64,000 bases of DNA from Gordonia amicalis NBRC 100051 = JCM 11271 (lineage in GTDB: Bacteria > Actinomycetota > Actinomycetes > Mycobacteriales > Mycobacteriaceae). The first letter of the stretch is position 1. Every line of letters begins with the position of its first letter. A model generated the notes under the pieces. It was not told the DNA's origin, searched no databases, and worked only from the letters and a program-made list of their open reading frames with translations. Below are positions 37,665 through 47,382 of this stretch, one piece after another. Made by a program: the position numbers and the translations under genes. The stretch covers positions 124,001-188,000 of the forward strand of contig NZ_BANS01000014.1 in NCBI RefSeq assembly GCF_000332995.1. Reading direction: 5' to 3'.

Positions 37665-38973
37665 GTCCTCACGCTCCCGCGCCCGGGCGCTTTCCGCGCG
37701 CCTGCCGTTCGGTATCGGGACCGTCGTACTGATCCTCTGCGCAGCGATGCTCGTCACCGTCGGCGTGGTGCTCTCCGGTGGCAAGTACCAGGTGGACGAC
37801 ACCGAGTACGCATATGGGGAACTGCGCGACTACCACCGGGCGCCGTCCATCGCCTGGACCATCGTCGGCCACGAGGATCTGCCCGACTATCGCGACGAGG
37901 TCACCATCCAGGTCGTCGACACCTCGGACGAGGGCTGGCTCATCGCCTACCCCTCCGGCCTGGGCCGCTCGTTCACGATGGTGGACCGACGCAACGGTCG
38001 TATGCTCTGGGACTCACCCATCAACGCCGGCCAAGGCGACTGCGCCGTCAACGAGGCCGGGCAGGTGGGCTGCGCCGTCCAACTCGGCACGCCGCTCGAC
38101 GACGGCTTCTATCTCGTCGACGACGCGGGACACCCGACGCAGACCTCCGAGTACCTGGACACCAAGAAGGTCGTCGGACTCGGCAACAACTTCCTGCGCG
38201 TCAACCGCGTCGGCCACCAGGTCTCGCTGAACACCCCGGCCGGGAACACCATCTGGGCACGAACCTTCGCCGCGCCGGTCGTCGACATCGAGGTCACCGG
38301 CGACATCGTCGTCGTCAAGACCGCGGACGCCAGCCAGTACCTGGTGAACCCGACGAACGGCGACAACCGCATCGCCTGCGACCAGTGCAACATCGCCCTC
38401 TATCCGACGGGCGTGACCGTCGAGCACCAGGACCACAACGCCGAGCGGGTCACCAGCTACGCCACCGTCAACGGACGCGTCGACGCGGACCCCGTCAGCG
38501 ACTCAGAAGGCCTGCAGGTGGAGTCCGGTCCGTCGACGCTTGCGTTGCTGACCGCGTCCAACCGCATCTTCGCCGACCGTGGAGAGTACGAGGTCCGCGA
38601 CCCGGCCCGACAGGGCGCTCTGTGGCGGATCAGCGACCGGGAACTCTCCAAGTCGGGGGCCATCGCCTGCGGCTCACTGGTCAACTTCGGGCGCCTCGAC
38701 GGTTCGCGGACGACGTACGCGCTCGCGGACGGCAAGCACATCGGCAGCGGTCCGCCGCCCGGTCCGGAGCAACCCATCCTGGCCAACCCCGCCTGCATCG
38801 GGTCGACGGACACCACCATGATCCTCTCGAATCAGGGACAGCTGACCGCCCTGACGCCGGAGAACACCGTGGCCTGGGAACAGGGCGTCGGCTCCCCCGG
38901 GCTGATCAAAGTCATCGAGGGTTACATCGTCCTCAGCGAGGGCGCCACGATGTCCGTTCTGCGTCCGAATTGA
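37663..38973 (+). CDS. Membrane-anchored PQQ-like beta-propeller protein
   Basis: 436 residues. A short basic N-terminus (SSRSRARALSARLP) precedes one membrane helix (IGTVVLILCAAMLVTVGVVL), leaving a large extracytoplasmic domain with quinoprotein-like blades: FTMVDRRNGRMLWDSPIN, HQVSLNTPAGNTIWARTF, QYLVNPTNGDNRIACDQC and QLTALTPENTVAWEQGVG. Several Cys pairs suggest disulfides. No PQQ-binding dehydrogenase residues are evident, so a structural or binding role is more likely. The start has no clear ribosome site and may be leaderless. Confidence 0.75.
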   Translation: MSSRSRARALSARLPFGIGTVVLILCAAMLVTVGVVLSGGKYQVDDTEYAYGELRDYHRAPSIAWTIVGHEDLPDYRDEVTIQVVDTSDEGWLIAYPSGLGRSFTMVDRRNGRMLWDSPINAGQGDCAVNEAGQVGCAVQLGTPLDDGFYLVDDAGHPTQTSEYLDTKKVVGLGNNFLRVNRVGHQVSLNTPAGNTIWARTFAAPVVDIEVTGDIVVVKTADASQYLVNPTNGDNRIACDQCNIALYPTGVTVEHQDHNAERVTSYATVNGRVDADPVSDSEGLQVESGPSTLALLTASNRIFADRGEYEVRDPARQGALWRISDRELSKSGAIACGSLVNFGRLDGSRTTYALADGKHIGSGPPPGPEQPILANPACIGSTDTTMILSNQGQLTALTPENTVAWEQGVGSPGLIKVIEGYIVLSEGATMSVLRPN

Positions 38974-39156
38974 GGCTCGTGTGGGCCGTCTCACATCCAC
39001 ACGAGTGCGCCCGCGGCTACCTGCGAAGACACACAGTCGTCCAACTGTCCAGACCTAGGTTGGTCACGGACAGATAACGCTTTGCTCACGACCACGTGTA
39101 CGGTCGGCTCGGTTCCGAAAGCACGAACCATCAGCAGTACACGCGAGGTCACAGTT

Positions 39157-39924
39157 TTGGGTAAGCATTCCAAGCCACGGAAGAAAACACGCACACCGCT
39201 GTGGGCCACAGCCCTCCTCCCCGTCGGGGTCCTGGCGGGCGCGGCAACCGCAGGAGCCGAGCTGTCCCACCCGACAGCCGCCCCGGAGCCCAGCATCCCC
39301 GCCAAGGGCGTGACGGCCACCGCGGCTCCGGCGCTCACCCCCGCCGTGAAAGTCCACCCGGTCGCCCCCGTACCGAAGCCGGCACCCGCCCCGGTCATCC
39401 GACCGGCGAGCGTCACCTCCGGCGCAGTCCCCGCGACCAACTATGACGCCTACAAGAGGGCCGCGACGACCATCGCCGACACCAGCCCGCGCTGCGGGAT
39501 CGACTGGAAGGTCATCGCCGGCATCGGCAAGGTCGAGTCCCATCACGCCGACCAGGGCAACGTCAATCCCGACGGCGTGCTGCGCAGCGCCATCTTCGGT
39601 CCCGTCCTCAACGGCACGCTCGCCGGCAACGAGGTCATCAGCGACACCGACGGCGGTGAGCTCGACCGCGACGCGGCCTACGACCGTGCGGTCGGCCCCA
39701 TGCAATTCCTGCCGTCGACCTGGAAGGCCTACGCCGCCGACGGCAACGGGGACGGAAAGTCCGACCCGCAGAACATCTTCGACGCCGCGCTGACCACTGC
39801 TCGGTACCTGTGCGACGACAACCTGGACTTGCGCAACCCGGCCTCGCTGACCACCGCGATCCTGCGGTACAACAACTCGATGGAGTACGTGAACAACGTC
39901 CTCGGGTTCGCCCGGTCGTACTGA
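39157..39924 (+). CDS. Secreted lytic transglycosylase (SLT_2/MltB-like)
   Basis: 255 residues from TTG 39157, which has GCGAGG at suitable spacing; no ATG or GTG fits the N-terminus (LGKHSKPRKKTRTPLWATAL). A signal or anchor helix (ALLPVGVLAGAATAGA) is followed by a Pro/Ala/Val-rich linker, about 45-105, then a lysozyme-like domain. Marks: CGIDWKVIAGIGKVESHHAD with the catalytic Glu in KVESHH, AVGPMQFLPSTWKAYAADGN, DPQNIFDAALTTARYLC and ILRYNNSMEYVNNVLGF. It cleaves peptidoglycan glycan strands outside the membrane. Confidence 0.87.
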   Translation: MGKHSKPRKKTRTPLWATALLPVGVLAGAATAGAELSHPTAAPEPSIPAKGVTATAAPALTPAVKVHPVAPVPKPAPAPVIRPASVTSGAVPATNYDAYKRAATTIADTSPRCGIDWKVIAGIGKVESHHADQGNVNPDGVLRSAIFGPVLNGTLAGNEVISDTDGGELDRDAAYDRAVGPMQFLPSTWKAYAADGNGDGKSDPQNIFDAALTTARYLCDDNLDLRNPASLTTAILRYNNSMEYVNNVLGFARSY

Positions 39925-39951
39925 TCCGCATCGCCGCCGACGCGGCCGCTG

Positions 39952-41238
39952 TCAGACCTGCGCCAGGAACGCCTGTAGCGCAGCGGAATACATCGGCACG
40001 TCGGCGGCACCCATCAGTTCGCGCGCGGAGTGCATCGCGAGCTGCGGAGCCCCGACGTCGATCGTCGCCAGTCCCGTACGGCTCGCGGTGATCGGTCCGA
40101 TCGTCGAACCGCAGGGCAGATCCGCCCGATGGACGTAGCGCTGCATCGGCACGCCGGCGTCGTCGCAGGCCATCGCGAAGACGGCTTCCCCCAGAGCATC
40201 CGAGGCGTAGCGGAGATTCTGGTTCACCTTGAGCACCGGCCCGCCGCCGATCGAGATCCGATGGCCGGGTTCATGTCGCTCGGGATAGTTCGGGTGCGTC
40301 GCGTGGGCCATGTCTCCGGACAGGCACACGCTCGCCGCCATCGCCTGCAGATAGTCGGAGCGAGAACCACCACGCGCCAACACGATCCGCTCGCACACCG
40401 AGGCCAGGAAGTCCGATGCGGCACCGCGCTCGGAGCCGCTGCCGACCTCTTCGTGGTCGAACAGCGCCAGCATGCGGGTATTCGCCGACGACGAGCCGTC
40501 GAGCAGCGCCCGCAGTCCCGCGTAACAGGTGCCCTGATTGTCCAAACGCGGTGCGCTGAGCAGATTCTCCGCCGTACCGATCAGCGCCGAGGGCGCGATG
40601 TCGTGGGTCATCAGTTCCCAGCCCAGCAGTGTGTCGGGGTCGATCCCCGCATATTCGGCAACCCAGCCGAGGACACCGGGGGCGCCGTCGTCGAGGCCCC
40701 AGAGTCCGTCGACGTGCCGCTGCGGATCGGGCGAAACGCCTTTCCGGTCCTCCGACAGGTGGATTGCCAGCTGCGGCACCCGCACCACTGCTTCCGTCAC
40801 GTGGACGAGCGTGTGCGCCACGCGATCTCCCGCCCGATAGGCGAGTCGCCCGGACAGTCCGAGATCACGGTCGAGCCAAGAGTTGAGCCACGCGCCCCCG
40901 TAGGGTTCGAGCGCGATCATCGCCGCACCGGCCGATGAACGGTCGGGATGCTGTTTCAGCCGGAGGTTGGGACTGTCGGTGTGTCCGCCGACGATACGAA
41001 ACGCCGGACCTCCACCCGTTTCCCACGCGATGATGGAGCCACCGCGGATCACATAGGACTTCGACGACGCCGCACTGACCGCGGACGGCCACGCCTGATC
41101 CTCGAAAAGCCGTGTGTATCCTGCATTCTCGAGCTCGCGGGCGACCGTGGCGCAGACGTGGAAGGGCGACGGCGAAGCGTCGATGAACCCGCCGAGCCCG
41201 GACGCCGAGGCGCTGGTCGGGATCCTCGGTCCGGTCAT
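39952..41238 (-). CDS. pepC: M18-family aminopeptidase
   Basis: 428 residues, typical M18 (aspartyl aminopeptidase) length. Metal ligands and active-site regions are visible: [16 protein letters not shown] (His/Asp), [18 protein letters not shown] (catalytic Glu pair), [20 protein letters not shown] (Asp and His) and [20 protein letters not shown] near the end. It removes N-terminal acidic or broad residues from peptides in the cytoplasm. The ATG overlaps the purQ stop (ATGA), so it is co-translated with the purine genes. In M. tuberculosis pepC (Rv0800) also lies near purQ. Confidence 0.9.
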   Translation of the reverse strand: MTGPRIPTSASASGLGGFIDASPSPFHVCATVARELENAGYTRLFEDQAWPSAVSAASSKSYVIRGGSIIAWETGGGPAFRIVGGHTDSPNLRLKQHPDRSSAGAAMIALEPYGGAWLNSWLDRDLGLSGRLAYRAGDRVAHTLVHVTEAVVRVPQLAIHLSEDRKGVSPDPQRHVDGLWGLDDGAPGVLGWVAEYAGIDPDTLLGWELMTHDIAPSALIGTAENLLSAPRLDNQGTCYAGLRALLDGSSSANTRMLALFDHEEVGSGSERGAASDFLASVCERIVLARGGSRSDYLQAMAASVCLSGDMAHATHPNYPERHEPGHRISIGGGPVLKVNQNLRYASDALGEAVFAMACDDAGVPMQRYVHRADLPCGSTIGPITASRTGLATIDVGAPQLAMHSARELMGAADVPMYSAALQAFLAQV

Positions 41239-41915
41239 ACCGAGGCGAGCACCGAGTCGATCACCGAGTAGAACAGGCCGAGACCGTCGTCGCTGGGGCC
41301 GGTGAGCGGTTCGGTCGCGTGCTCGGGATGCGGCATGAGCCCGACGATCCGCCCGTTGGGGCTGGAGATCCCGGCGATGTCGAGTGCCGACCCGTTCGGA
41401 TTGCGCTCCGGGTAGGTGAACACGATCAGGCCCTCACCCTCGAGCTCTTCGAGCTTGCGCTCCGACGCCACATAGCGACCTTCGCCGGACTTCAGCGGGA
41501 TGAGGATCTCCGCGCCCCGCTCGAACCGGGTCGTCCACGCGGTGGTGTTGTTCTCGACGCGCAGCCACTCGTCGCGGCAGATGAAATGCAGGCCCTCGTT
41601 GCGGGTGAGCGCGCCCGGCAGCAGGCCGGCCTCGCACAGCACCTGGAATCCGTTGCAGATACCGAGAACCGGCATACCCTTGCCGGCCGCCTCGACGACC
41701 GAGCCCATCACCGGCGCGAAACGCGCGATGGCGCCGGCACGGAGGTAGTCGCCGTAGGAGAAGCCGCCGGGCACGATGACCGCGTCGACGCCCTTCAGGT
41801 CGGCGTCGCCATGCCACAGCGCAACGGGTTCGGCACCCGCGAGCCGGACCGCGCGCGCGGCGTCGACGTCGTCGAGGGTGCCGGGGAAGGTGATGACACC
41901 GATCCGAGCTGTCAT
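41235..41915 (-). CDS. purQ: FGAM synthase subunit PurQ (glutaminase)
   Basis: 226 residues. Class I glutaminase: [20 protein letters not shown], nucleophile Cys in [19 protein letters not shown], and the His/Glu pair in [15 protein letters not shown]. It releases ammonia from glutamine for PurL to convert FGAR to FGAM in the fourth step of purine synthesis. It follows purS by 5 bases and precedes pepC with an overlap. purL is not in the window. Confidence 0.95.
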   Translation of the reverse strand: MTARIGVITFPGTLDDVDAARAVRLAGAEPVALWHGDADLKGVDAVIVPGGFSYGDYLRAGAIARFAPVMGSVVEAAGKGMPVLGICNGFQVLCEAGLLPGALTRNEGLHFICRDEWLRVENNTTAWTTRFERGAEILIPLKSGEGRYVASERKLEELEGEGLIVFTYPERNPNGSALDIAGISSPNGRIVGLMPHPEHATEPLTGPSDDGLGLFYSVIDSVLASV

Positions 41916-41920
41916 GCCGC

Positions 41921-42160
41921 CTACTCCGCGACCCGAGAGACGTTGAAGTTCTCGATGACCGTGTTGGTCAACAACTCTTCGGCGATCCGCTCCAGGGTCA
42001 CGTCGTCGACGGTGTCGTCGACCTCGAGTTCGAAGCGCTTGCCCTGACGGACGTCGCCGATCCCGGTGAATCCGAGCCGACCCAGTGCGCCGACGATGGC
42101 CTGCCCCTGCGGGTCGAGAATCTCGGCTTTGGGCATCACGTCGACCACCACTCGCGCCAT
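41921..42160 (-). CDS. purS: FGAM synthase subunit PurS
   Basis: 79 residues from ATG 42160 (GAGGAGC upstream); an upstream in-frame start would add five residues. The family pattern [20 protein letters not shown], then [19 protein letters not shown] and a final [15 protein letters not shown], is clear. PurS bridges PurQ and PurL in the small-type FGAM synthetase. It heads the purS-purQ-pepC operon. Confidence 0.95.
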   Translation of the reverse strand: MARVVVDVMPKAEILDPQGQAIVGALGRLGFTGIGDVRQGKRFELEVDDTVDDVTLERIAEELLTNTVIENFNVSRVAE

Positions 42161-42227
42161 GGCACCGCTCCTCAATGTCTACTGATCAGTTCTCGCCTGG
42201 TCAGCTTACCGGGTGCCCCAAATCGGC

Positions 42228-42710
42228 TCAGAGCACGGATTCGATCGCGGCGACGACGGTGGGGTCGGTCGGCTCGGTACGCGGACGGAAACGGTTGACG
42301 ACCTCACCATCGGCGTTGACGAGGAACTTCTCGAAGTTCCACTGGATGTCGCCGGCCTCACCGTCGGCGTCGGCGTGCCGGGTCAGCTCGGCGTACAGCG
42401 GATGGCGCCCGTCGCCGTTCACGTCGGTCTTCTCGAGCAGCGGGAACGTGACTCCGTAGGTGGTCGAGCAGAAGGTCGCGATCTCTTCGGCGGTGCCGGG
42501 CTCCTGGCCCATGAACTGGTTGCACGGGACGCCCACGACGGTCAGCCCCTTGTCGCCGTAGGACTTGGCGAGCTGCTCGAGACCTTCGTACTGCGGGGTG
42601 AGGCCGCACTTGCTGGCGACGTTGACGATCAGCAGCGGCCCACCGAAGTCCTTCAGCGAGACGTCGGAGCCGTCGAGAGAGGTGACCGGGATGTCTTTGA
42701 TGTTGCCCAT
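42228..42710 (-). CDS. Glutathione peroxidase-family (Cys-type) peroxidase
   Basis: 160 residues. The peroxidatic Cys35 lies in IVNVASKCGLTPQYEGLEQL, in place of selenocysteine. GVPCNQFMGQEPGTAEEIA gives the resolving-region Cys and the Gln, and WNFEKFLVNADGEVV gives the Trp-Asn pair, completing the Gpx tetrad. Such enzymes in actinobacteria usually take electrons from thioredoxin or mycothiol systems and reduce hydroperoxides. It is monocistronic, followed by purS in the same direction after a 67-base gap. Confidence 0.9.
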   Translation of the reverse strand: MGNIKDIPVTSLDGSDVSLKDFGGPLLIVNVASKCGLTPQYEGLEQLAKSYGDKGLTVVGVPCNQFMGQEPGTAEEIATFCSTTYGVTFPLLEKTDVNGDGRHPLYAELTRHADADGEAGDIQWNFEKFLVNADGEVVNRFRPRTEPTDPTVVAAIESVL

Positions 42711-42799
42711 GGGGAGAGATTAGACGTCCTCGACGGAAGTGCACCACGCAGCGTGAGACGGGGCTCACACCTCCTCGCAACATATGTGCCATTTCACGC

Positions 42800-42819
42800 C
42801 TATTGCGTTTCCGCAATAG
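42800..42819. promoter_or_regulatory. Palindrome upstream of marR gene
   Basis: CTATTGCG and CGCAATAG are perfect 8-base arms around TTTC, 24 bases before the marR GTG. The position and symmetry suit an autoregulatory MarR operator, which may also control the downstream efflux pump. Confidence 0.5.
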
Positions 42820-42843
42820 TTGCATCGGAGTTAGCATTTTCCG

Positions 42844-43368
42844 GTGCCTGAGGAAACCTCGTGCGCCTACGGCGCCGCCGACTCGGTCGATTCTGCATCG
42901 ATCGAGTCCGCTTCGGCGGCCCTCGTCGCCTTCCTCGACCGGCTCCTCGACCTCGGCCGGCCCGAGACAATGGAGAGTCTCGCCGCCACCGACATCACCT
43001 TCTCGCAGCTCCGGGTGCTCTGCGCGCTCGGCAGCCATGACGGTCCGATGCCGGTCAACGCCATCGCCGAGCAGGTTCAGCTGTCCCTCGCGGCCGCGGG
43101 CCGGACGGTCGACAAGCTGGTCTGCATCGGCTTCGCCGACCGTCGTGAGGACTCGGCGGACCGTCGGATCAAGCGGGTCTCGCTCACCGGCGACGGCGTG
43201 CGCTACCTCGAGACACACCTGGCGCTGCAGCACGACACCGTACGACGGTTCGTGGCCGGCCTGCCCGCCGAACTCCGGGACAACCTGTGTTCGGCGCTGC
43301 GACCCATCGTCGACGACGCCGTCGACCATTTCTGCCTGACGGCCCCGACCAGGCAGGAGGCGTCGTGA
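42844..43368 (+). CDS. MarR-family transcriptional regulator
   Basis: 174 residues from a GTG. The winged-helix core shows TDITFSQLRVLCALGSHDGP, VNAIAEQVQLSLAAAGRTVD and the wing CIGFADRREDSADRRIKRVS followed by LTGDGVRYLETHL. The first 30 residues are acidic and variable. It lies 141 bases upstream of a DHA2 efflux pump on the same strand and has a palindrome just upstream, so it probably represses itself and the pump until a toxic ligand binds. Confidence 0.88.
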   Translation: MPEETSCAYGAADSVDSASIESASAALVAFLDRLLDLGRPETMESLAATDITFSQLRVLCALGSHDGPMPVNAIAEQVQLSLAAAGRTVDKLVCIGFADRREDSADRRIKRVSLTGDGVRYLETHLALQHDTVRRFVAGLPAELRDNLCSALRPIVDDAVDHFCLTAPTRQEAS

Positions 43369-43509
43369 CCCCCGCCCGGGGCCGCCCCCGCGGCAATCTC
43401 CTCGCCCGTTGACCGCGAACAACTCCCGACACCCGCTCGTCGCCCTCACGTAGTAGATCGAGACCGCCCTTGCGCAGGGCCGTCTCTCGACCGACCGATA
43501 GGAACACGC

Positions 43510-45057
43510 ATGACATCATCCACCGGAGGCCACCTCCACGAAGGTCCGCCGGACACCAAGCTGGACCGCAACGTCCTGATGGTCGCCGGTGTGGTCGTGC
43601 TCGGCGCGATCATGTCGATTCTCGATGTCACCGTCGTGGCCGTCGCACAGAACACCTTCCAGCAGGAGTTCAACACCGACGCCGCCGGTGCGGCATGGAC
43701 CGCGACCGGTTACACCCTTGCCCTGGCCGCGGTCATCCCGCTGTCGAGCTGGGCGGCATCGCGTTTCGGCACCAAGAAGGTCTATCTCGTCTCACTGGTG
43801 CTGTTCACCCTCGGTTCCGTGCTGTGTGCGCTGGCCCCGAACATCGGTGCGCTGGTCGCGTTCCGCGTGATCCAGGGTCTCGGCGGCGGCATGCTGATGC
43901 CCGTCGGCATGATGATGCTGACCAAGGCCGCCGGTCCGGAACGAGTGGGCTCGGTCATGGCAGTCCTCGGCATCCCGATGCTGCTCGGCCCGATCTCGGG
44001 TCCCATCCTCGGCGGCGTCCTCATCGAGCAGCTGAGCTGGCACTGGATCTTCCTGATCAACGTCCCCATCGGAATCGGCGCCCTGATCTTCTCCTGGATC
44101 GTCCTCCGCGACGACGCGGAGACCACGCGCTCGTCGATCGACGTCGTCGGTCTGCTGCTCCTGTCGCCGGGCCTGGCGCTGTTCCTGTTCGGCATCTCCT
44201 CGAGCGCGGAGCACCGGACCTTCGTCAGCGGGCAGGTGCTGATCCCGACGATCATCGGCGCGATCCTGATCGTCGCGTTCATCGCCCACGCGCTGCGCAA
44301 GAAGAACCCGCTCCTGGATCTGAAGCTGTTCAAGAACCGCACGCTGAGCATCGCGGTGCTGACCATGGTGCTGTTCATGATCGCGTTCTTCGGTGCGGCG
44401 CTGCTGTTCCCGCAGTACTTCATCGGCGTACGCGGCGAATCCACCCTGGCGGCCGGCCTCCTCCTGGCACCGCAGGGCATCGGCGCCATGCTGACCATGC
44501 CGATCGCCGGAAAGCTCACCGACAAGATGGGTCCGGGCAAGTTCGTGCTGGGCGGCATCGTGCTCATCCTCATCGGTATGGCAACGTTCACCATGCTCGG
44601 CGCGAGCACGTCGTACTGGCTGATCTGCGGTTCGCTGTTCGTCCAGGGTCTCGGCATGGGTATGGCGATGATGCCGATCATGTCGGCGGCGCTCGCCACC
44701 CTGAGCAATGCGCAGGTGCCCGACGGTTCGACGCTGATGAATGTCATCCAGCAGGCGGCCACCTCTATCGGCACCGCGGTGATCTCGGTGATCCTCGCCA
44801 GCAGTCTCGCGAACAAGCCGGAGGCGGGTCTCGCGATCATGGCGAACACCTCCGACAAGCCGCTGCCGCCGGGAGTCCCGAACCCGCTGCCGGAGTCGTT
44901 CTTCGACACCGCGGCCGACGTGTTCTCCAACACCTTCGTCGTGTCGGTCGTGCTGATCGTGCTCACGTTGATCCCGGCGTTCTTCCTGCCCCGCAAGAAG
45001 ATCGCGTCACCGCTCACCGAAGAGGATCTGGACCGCGGACCGATCATGATGCACTGA
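43510..45057 (+). CDS. DHA2-family MFS multidrug efflux pump (EmrB/QacA type)
   Basis: 515 residues, fourteen predicted membrane helices. Family motifs: LGAIMSILDVTVVAVAQNTF (motif D1 region), WTATGYTLALAAVIPLSSWA, SRFGTKKVYLVSLVLFTLGS (motif A), RVIQGLGGGMLMPVGMMML (motif B), and GIPMLLGPISGPILGGVLIE (motif C). It is a proton-driven exporter. The neighbourhood matches M. tuberculosis, where emrB (Rv0783c) lies between ptrB and purS/purQ. The GC-rich hairpin at 45098 probably ends its transcript. Confidence 0.9.
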   Translation: MTSSTGGHLHEGPPDTKLDRNVLMVAGVVVLGAIMSILDVTVVAVAQNTFQQEFNTDAAGAAWTATGYTLALAAVIPLSSWAASRFGTKKVYLVSLVLFTLGSVLCALAPNIGALVAFRVIQGLGGGMLMPVGMMMLTKAAGPERVGSVMAVLGIPMLLGPISGPILGGVLIEQLSWHWIFLINVPIGIGALIFSWIVLRDDAETTRSSIDVVGLLLLSPGLALFLFGISSSAEHRTFVSGQVLIPTIIGAILIVAFIAHALRKKNPLLDLKLFKNRTLSIAVLTMVLFMIAFFGAALLFPQYFIGVRGESTLAAGLLLAPQGIGAMLTMPIAGKLTDKMGPGKFVLGGIVLILIGMATFTMLGASTSYWLICGSLFVQGLGMGMAMMPIMSAALATLSNAQVPDGSTLMNVIQQAATSIGTAVISVILASSLANKPEAGLAIMANTSDKPLPPGVPNPLPESFFDTAADVFSNTFVVSVVLIVLTLIPAFFLPRKKIASPLTEEDLDRGPIMMH

Positions 45058-45097
45058 CCGGTCGACCTCGCGCCTCCGCTGGTTGAGCCGGTCGAAA

Positions 45098-45139
45098 CCA
45101 CGAAGCCCCACCGACTCTCGGGTCGATGGGGCTTCGTGG
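45098..45139. terminator. Bidirectional terminator hairpin
   Basis: CCACGAAGCCCCACCGA (45098-45114) pairs with 45123-45139 with one mismatch around an 8-base loop. It lies between the convergent efflux pump and ptrB genes. There is no T-run, so termination may depend on stem stability. Confidence 0.65.
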
Positions 45140-45142
45140 GTT

Positions 45143-45222
45143 ACGGCTCCTCGCTACGCTCGTCACCTACTCAACCAGCAGAGGACGGCTCCTCGCTAAC
45201 GCTCGTCACATACTCAACCAGC
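45143..45222. repeat. Tandem 37/38-base repeats ending in CTCAACCAG
   Basis: Two near-identical copies, 45143-45179 and 45185-45222, differ by one inserted A and one substitution. Each begins ACGGCTCCTCGCTA and ends TACTCAACCAGC. A reverse copy of the end, CTGGTTGAG, lies at 45079-45087, so the set brackets the terminator hairpin. They resemble small dispersed repeats. Confidence 0.65.
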
Positions 45223-45234
45223 GCGGTACGGCGC

Positions 45235-47382
45235 TCAGCGATCGAGTGCGCCCGACTGCTGCAGGATCCACGCCAGCTCGAAGGCGACTTCCTCCCACTG
45301 CTTGTAGCGTCCGCTCACGCCACCGTGACCGGCCGTCATCTCCGTCTTCAGCAGGATCGGATTGTCCGATGTCGAATTCTCTTGGAGTCGCGCAACCCAT
45401 TTCGCCGCCTCGACGTAGAGCACCCGGGTGTCGTTGAGCGACGTCAGCGCGAGGATCGGTGGATACGGTTTCGCGTCGACGTTCTCGTAGGGCGTGTAGG
45501 TCTTCATGTATTCGTAGACCTTCGGGTCGTGCAACGGGTCGCCCCACTCGTCCCATTCGATGACCGTCAGCGGCAGCGACGGGTCGAGGATCGAGTTCAG
45601 GGCGTCGACGAACGGCACCGACGCCAGGATCCCGTTGAACAGTTCCGGCGCGAGGTTGGCGACCGCGCCCACCAGGAGACCACCGGCCGAACCACCCTCG
45701 GCGACCATCTGCTGCGGCGTCGTCCACCCCGTTTCGACGAGATGCCGTCCCGCCGCGACGAAATCGTTGAAGGTGTTCTTCTTGCTGAGTTCCTTGCCGT
45801 TCTCGTACCAGTAGCGTCCCATCTCGCCGCCGCCGCGGATGTGGGCGAGGACGAAGACCATGCCGCGATCGAGCATGGACAGACGGGCCACCGAGAAGTA
45901 CGGATCGATGCTCGCCTCGTAGGAGCCGTACCCGTACAGCAGCAACGGAGCGGGTTTGGCGGCGTCGGTCTCCTTGCGGCGCACCACCGACAGCGGAATC
46001 CGGGTGCCGTCGTCGGCGACCGCCCACTCGCGGGACTGAACGTAATCGGCCGGGTCGTATCCGCCGAGCACCGGCTGCCTTTTGAGCAGTGTGCGTTCAC
46101 CGGTCGCGACGTCGAGTTCGAACAGCTCCGCGGGTTCGATGAAACTGCCGTAGCCGATGCGCAGCTTCGGCGACCACCACTCGGGGTTTCCACCGAGTCC
46201 GGCAGTACTCAGCTCCTGCTCGAATTCGACCTCGTGGAAATCCGATTCGGTGGGGATGCCGTCGATCTGACGAAGATCGGCGATGGCCAGGCGCGGCAAC
46301 GCCTCTCGCCGGTACGACAGCACCAGGTAGTCGGCGAAGGCGTCGAGGTCCTCGACGCGGCGGGCCGGGTCGTGTGCGATCAGCGGACGCCGGTCCGACG
46401 GGTTGTCGACCGGCGCGATGTCGATGGCGAAGTTCTCCGCCTTCTGACCGTCCACGACCTCGTTGTGCACGATCACGAAGTAGTCGTCCCCGTCGATGAC
46501 GGCATGTTCGACGCTGTACTCGACGCCGTCGACGCGCGGGACGACACTGCGGAATTCGCCGGTGGGGTCGTCGGCGGAGAGAACGTAGCTCTCCGAGGTG
46601 ATCTTGGAGCCGACCCCGATGACGAGGTACTTGTCGCTGCGGGTGGTGCCCATGCCGACCCAGAACCGCTCGTCTGGTTCGTGGAAGACCTTGACGTCCT
46701 CGGTGCCGGCGCCGATGTCGTGGCGCCACACCGTGTCCGGACGCCACGCCGCGTCGACCGTCGAGTAGAAGACGTGGCGGGCGTCGGCCGACCACACCGC
46801 GCTGCCCGACGTGTCGGTGACCACGTCGTCGAGGACCTCACCGGTGCGAAGATCCTTGATGCGCAGCGTATATCGCTCGTCACCGACGACGTCGGTGCTG
46901 TAGGCCAGCCAGTTACCGTCGTCGCTGACGGTCAGTGCGCCCAGGCTGAAGAAGTCGTGCCCCTCGGCTTCGACATTGCTGTCGAGCAGGATCTCCTCAC
47001 CGGGTAGTTCCACACCGTCGTCGACCTTCGGCGGGGTCCAGTCGTCGTCCGCGGCGATCGGGCACCGGCACGACGTCGAATACTGCTTGCCCTCATGGGT
47101 GCGGGCGAAATACCAGTAGCGTCCGCGCCGGACCGGCACGGACATGTCGGTTTCCTTGGTGCGGCTCTTGATCTCGTCGAAGATCTGCTTGCGCAGATCC
47201 GACAGATGGCCGGTGTGCGCCTCGGTGAACGCGTTCTGCGCCTCGAGGTAGGCGGTGACCTCCGGATCGTCCTTGTCGCGCAACCATTCGTAGTCGTCGA
47301 CGATGGTGTCGCCGTGATGGGTGCGCTCCGCCGGGACCTTCTTGGCGACCGGCGGTGTCGCGGTCTCGCGCTCGTCGATCAC
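45235..47382 (-). CDS. ptrB: Prolyl oligopeptidase family (protease II, S9A)
   Basis: The GTG at 47382 overlaps the purC stop (GTGA), giving 715 residues. The N-terminal seven-bladed propeller, about 75-400, is followed by the hydrolase domain. The catalytic triad is in [19 protein letters not shown] (Ser), in the Asp stretch near [17 protein letters not shown], and in [19 protein letters not shown] (His). The start [20 protein letters not shown] is diagnostic. It cleaves peptides after basic residues in the cytoplasm. In M. tuberculosis the gene is split into ptrBa and ptrBb; here it is intact and behind purC as there. Confidence 0.92.
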   Translation of the reverse strand: MIDERETATPPVAKKVPAERTHHGDTIVDDYEWLRDKDDPEVTAYLEAQNAFTEAHTGHLSDLRKQIFDEIKSRTKETDMSVPVRRGRYWYFARTHEGKQYSTSCRCPIAADDDWTPPKVDDGVELPGEEILLDSNVEAEGHDFFSLGALTVSDDGNWLAYSTDVVGDERYTLRIKDLRTGEVLDDVVTDTSGSAVWSADARHVFYSTVDAAWRPDTVWRHDIGAGTEDVKVFHEPDERFWVGMGTTRSDKYLVIGVGSKITSESYVLSADDPTGEFRSVVPRVDGVEYSVEHAVIDGDDYFVIVHNEVVDGQKAENFAIDIAPVDNPSDRRPLIAHDPARRVEDLDAFADYLVLSYRREALPRLAIADLRQIDGIPTESDFHEVEFEQELSTAGLGGNPEWWSPKLRIGYGSFIEPAELFELDVATGERTLLKRQPVLGGYDPADYVQSREWAVADDGTRIPLSVVRRKETDAAKPAPLLLYGYGSYEASIDPYFSVARLSMLDRGMVFVLAHIRGGGEMGRYWYENGKELSKKNTFNDFVAAGRHLVETGWTTPQQMVAEGGSAGGLLVGAVANLAPELFNGILASVPFVDALNSILDPSLPLTVIEWDEWGDPLHDPKVYEYMKTYTPYENVDAKPYPPILALTSLNDTRVLYVEAAKWVARLQENSTSDNPILLKTEMTAGHGGVSGRYKQWEEVAFELAWILQQSGALDR

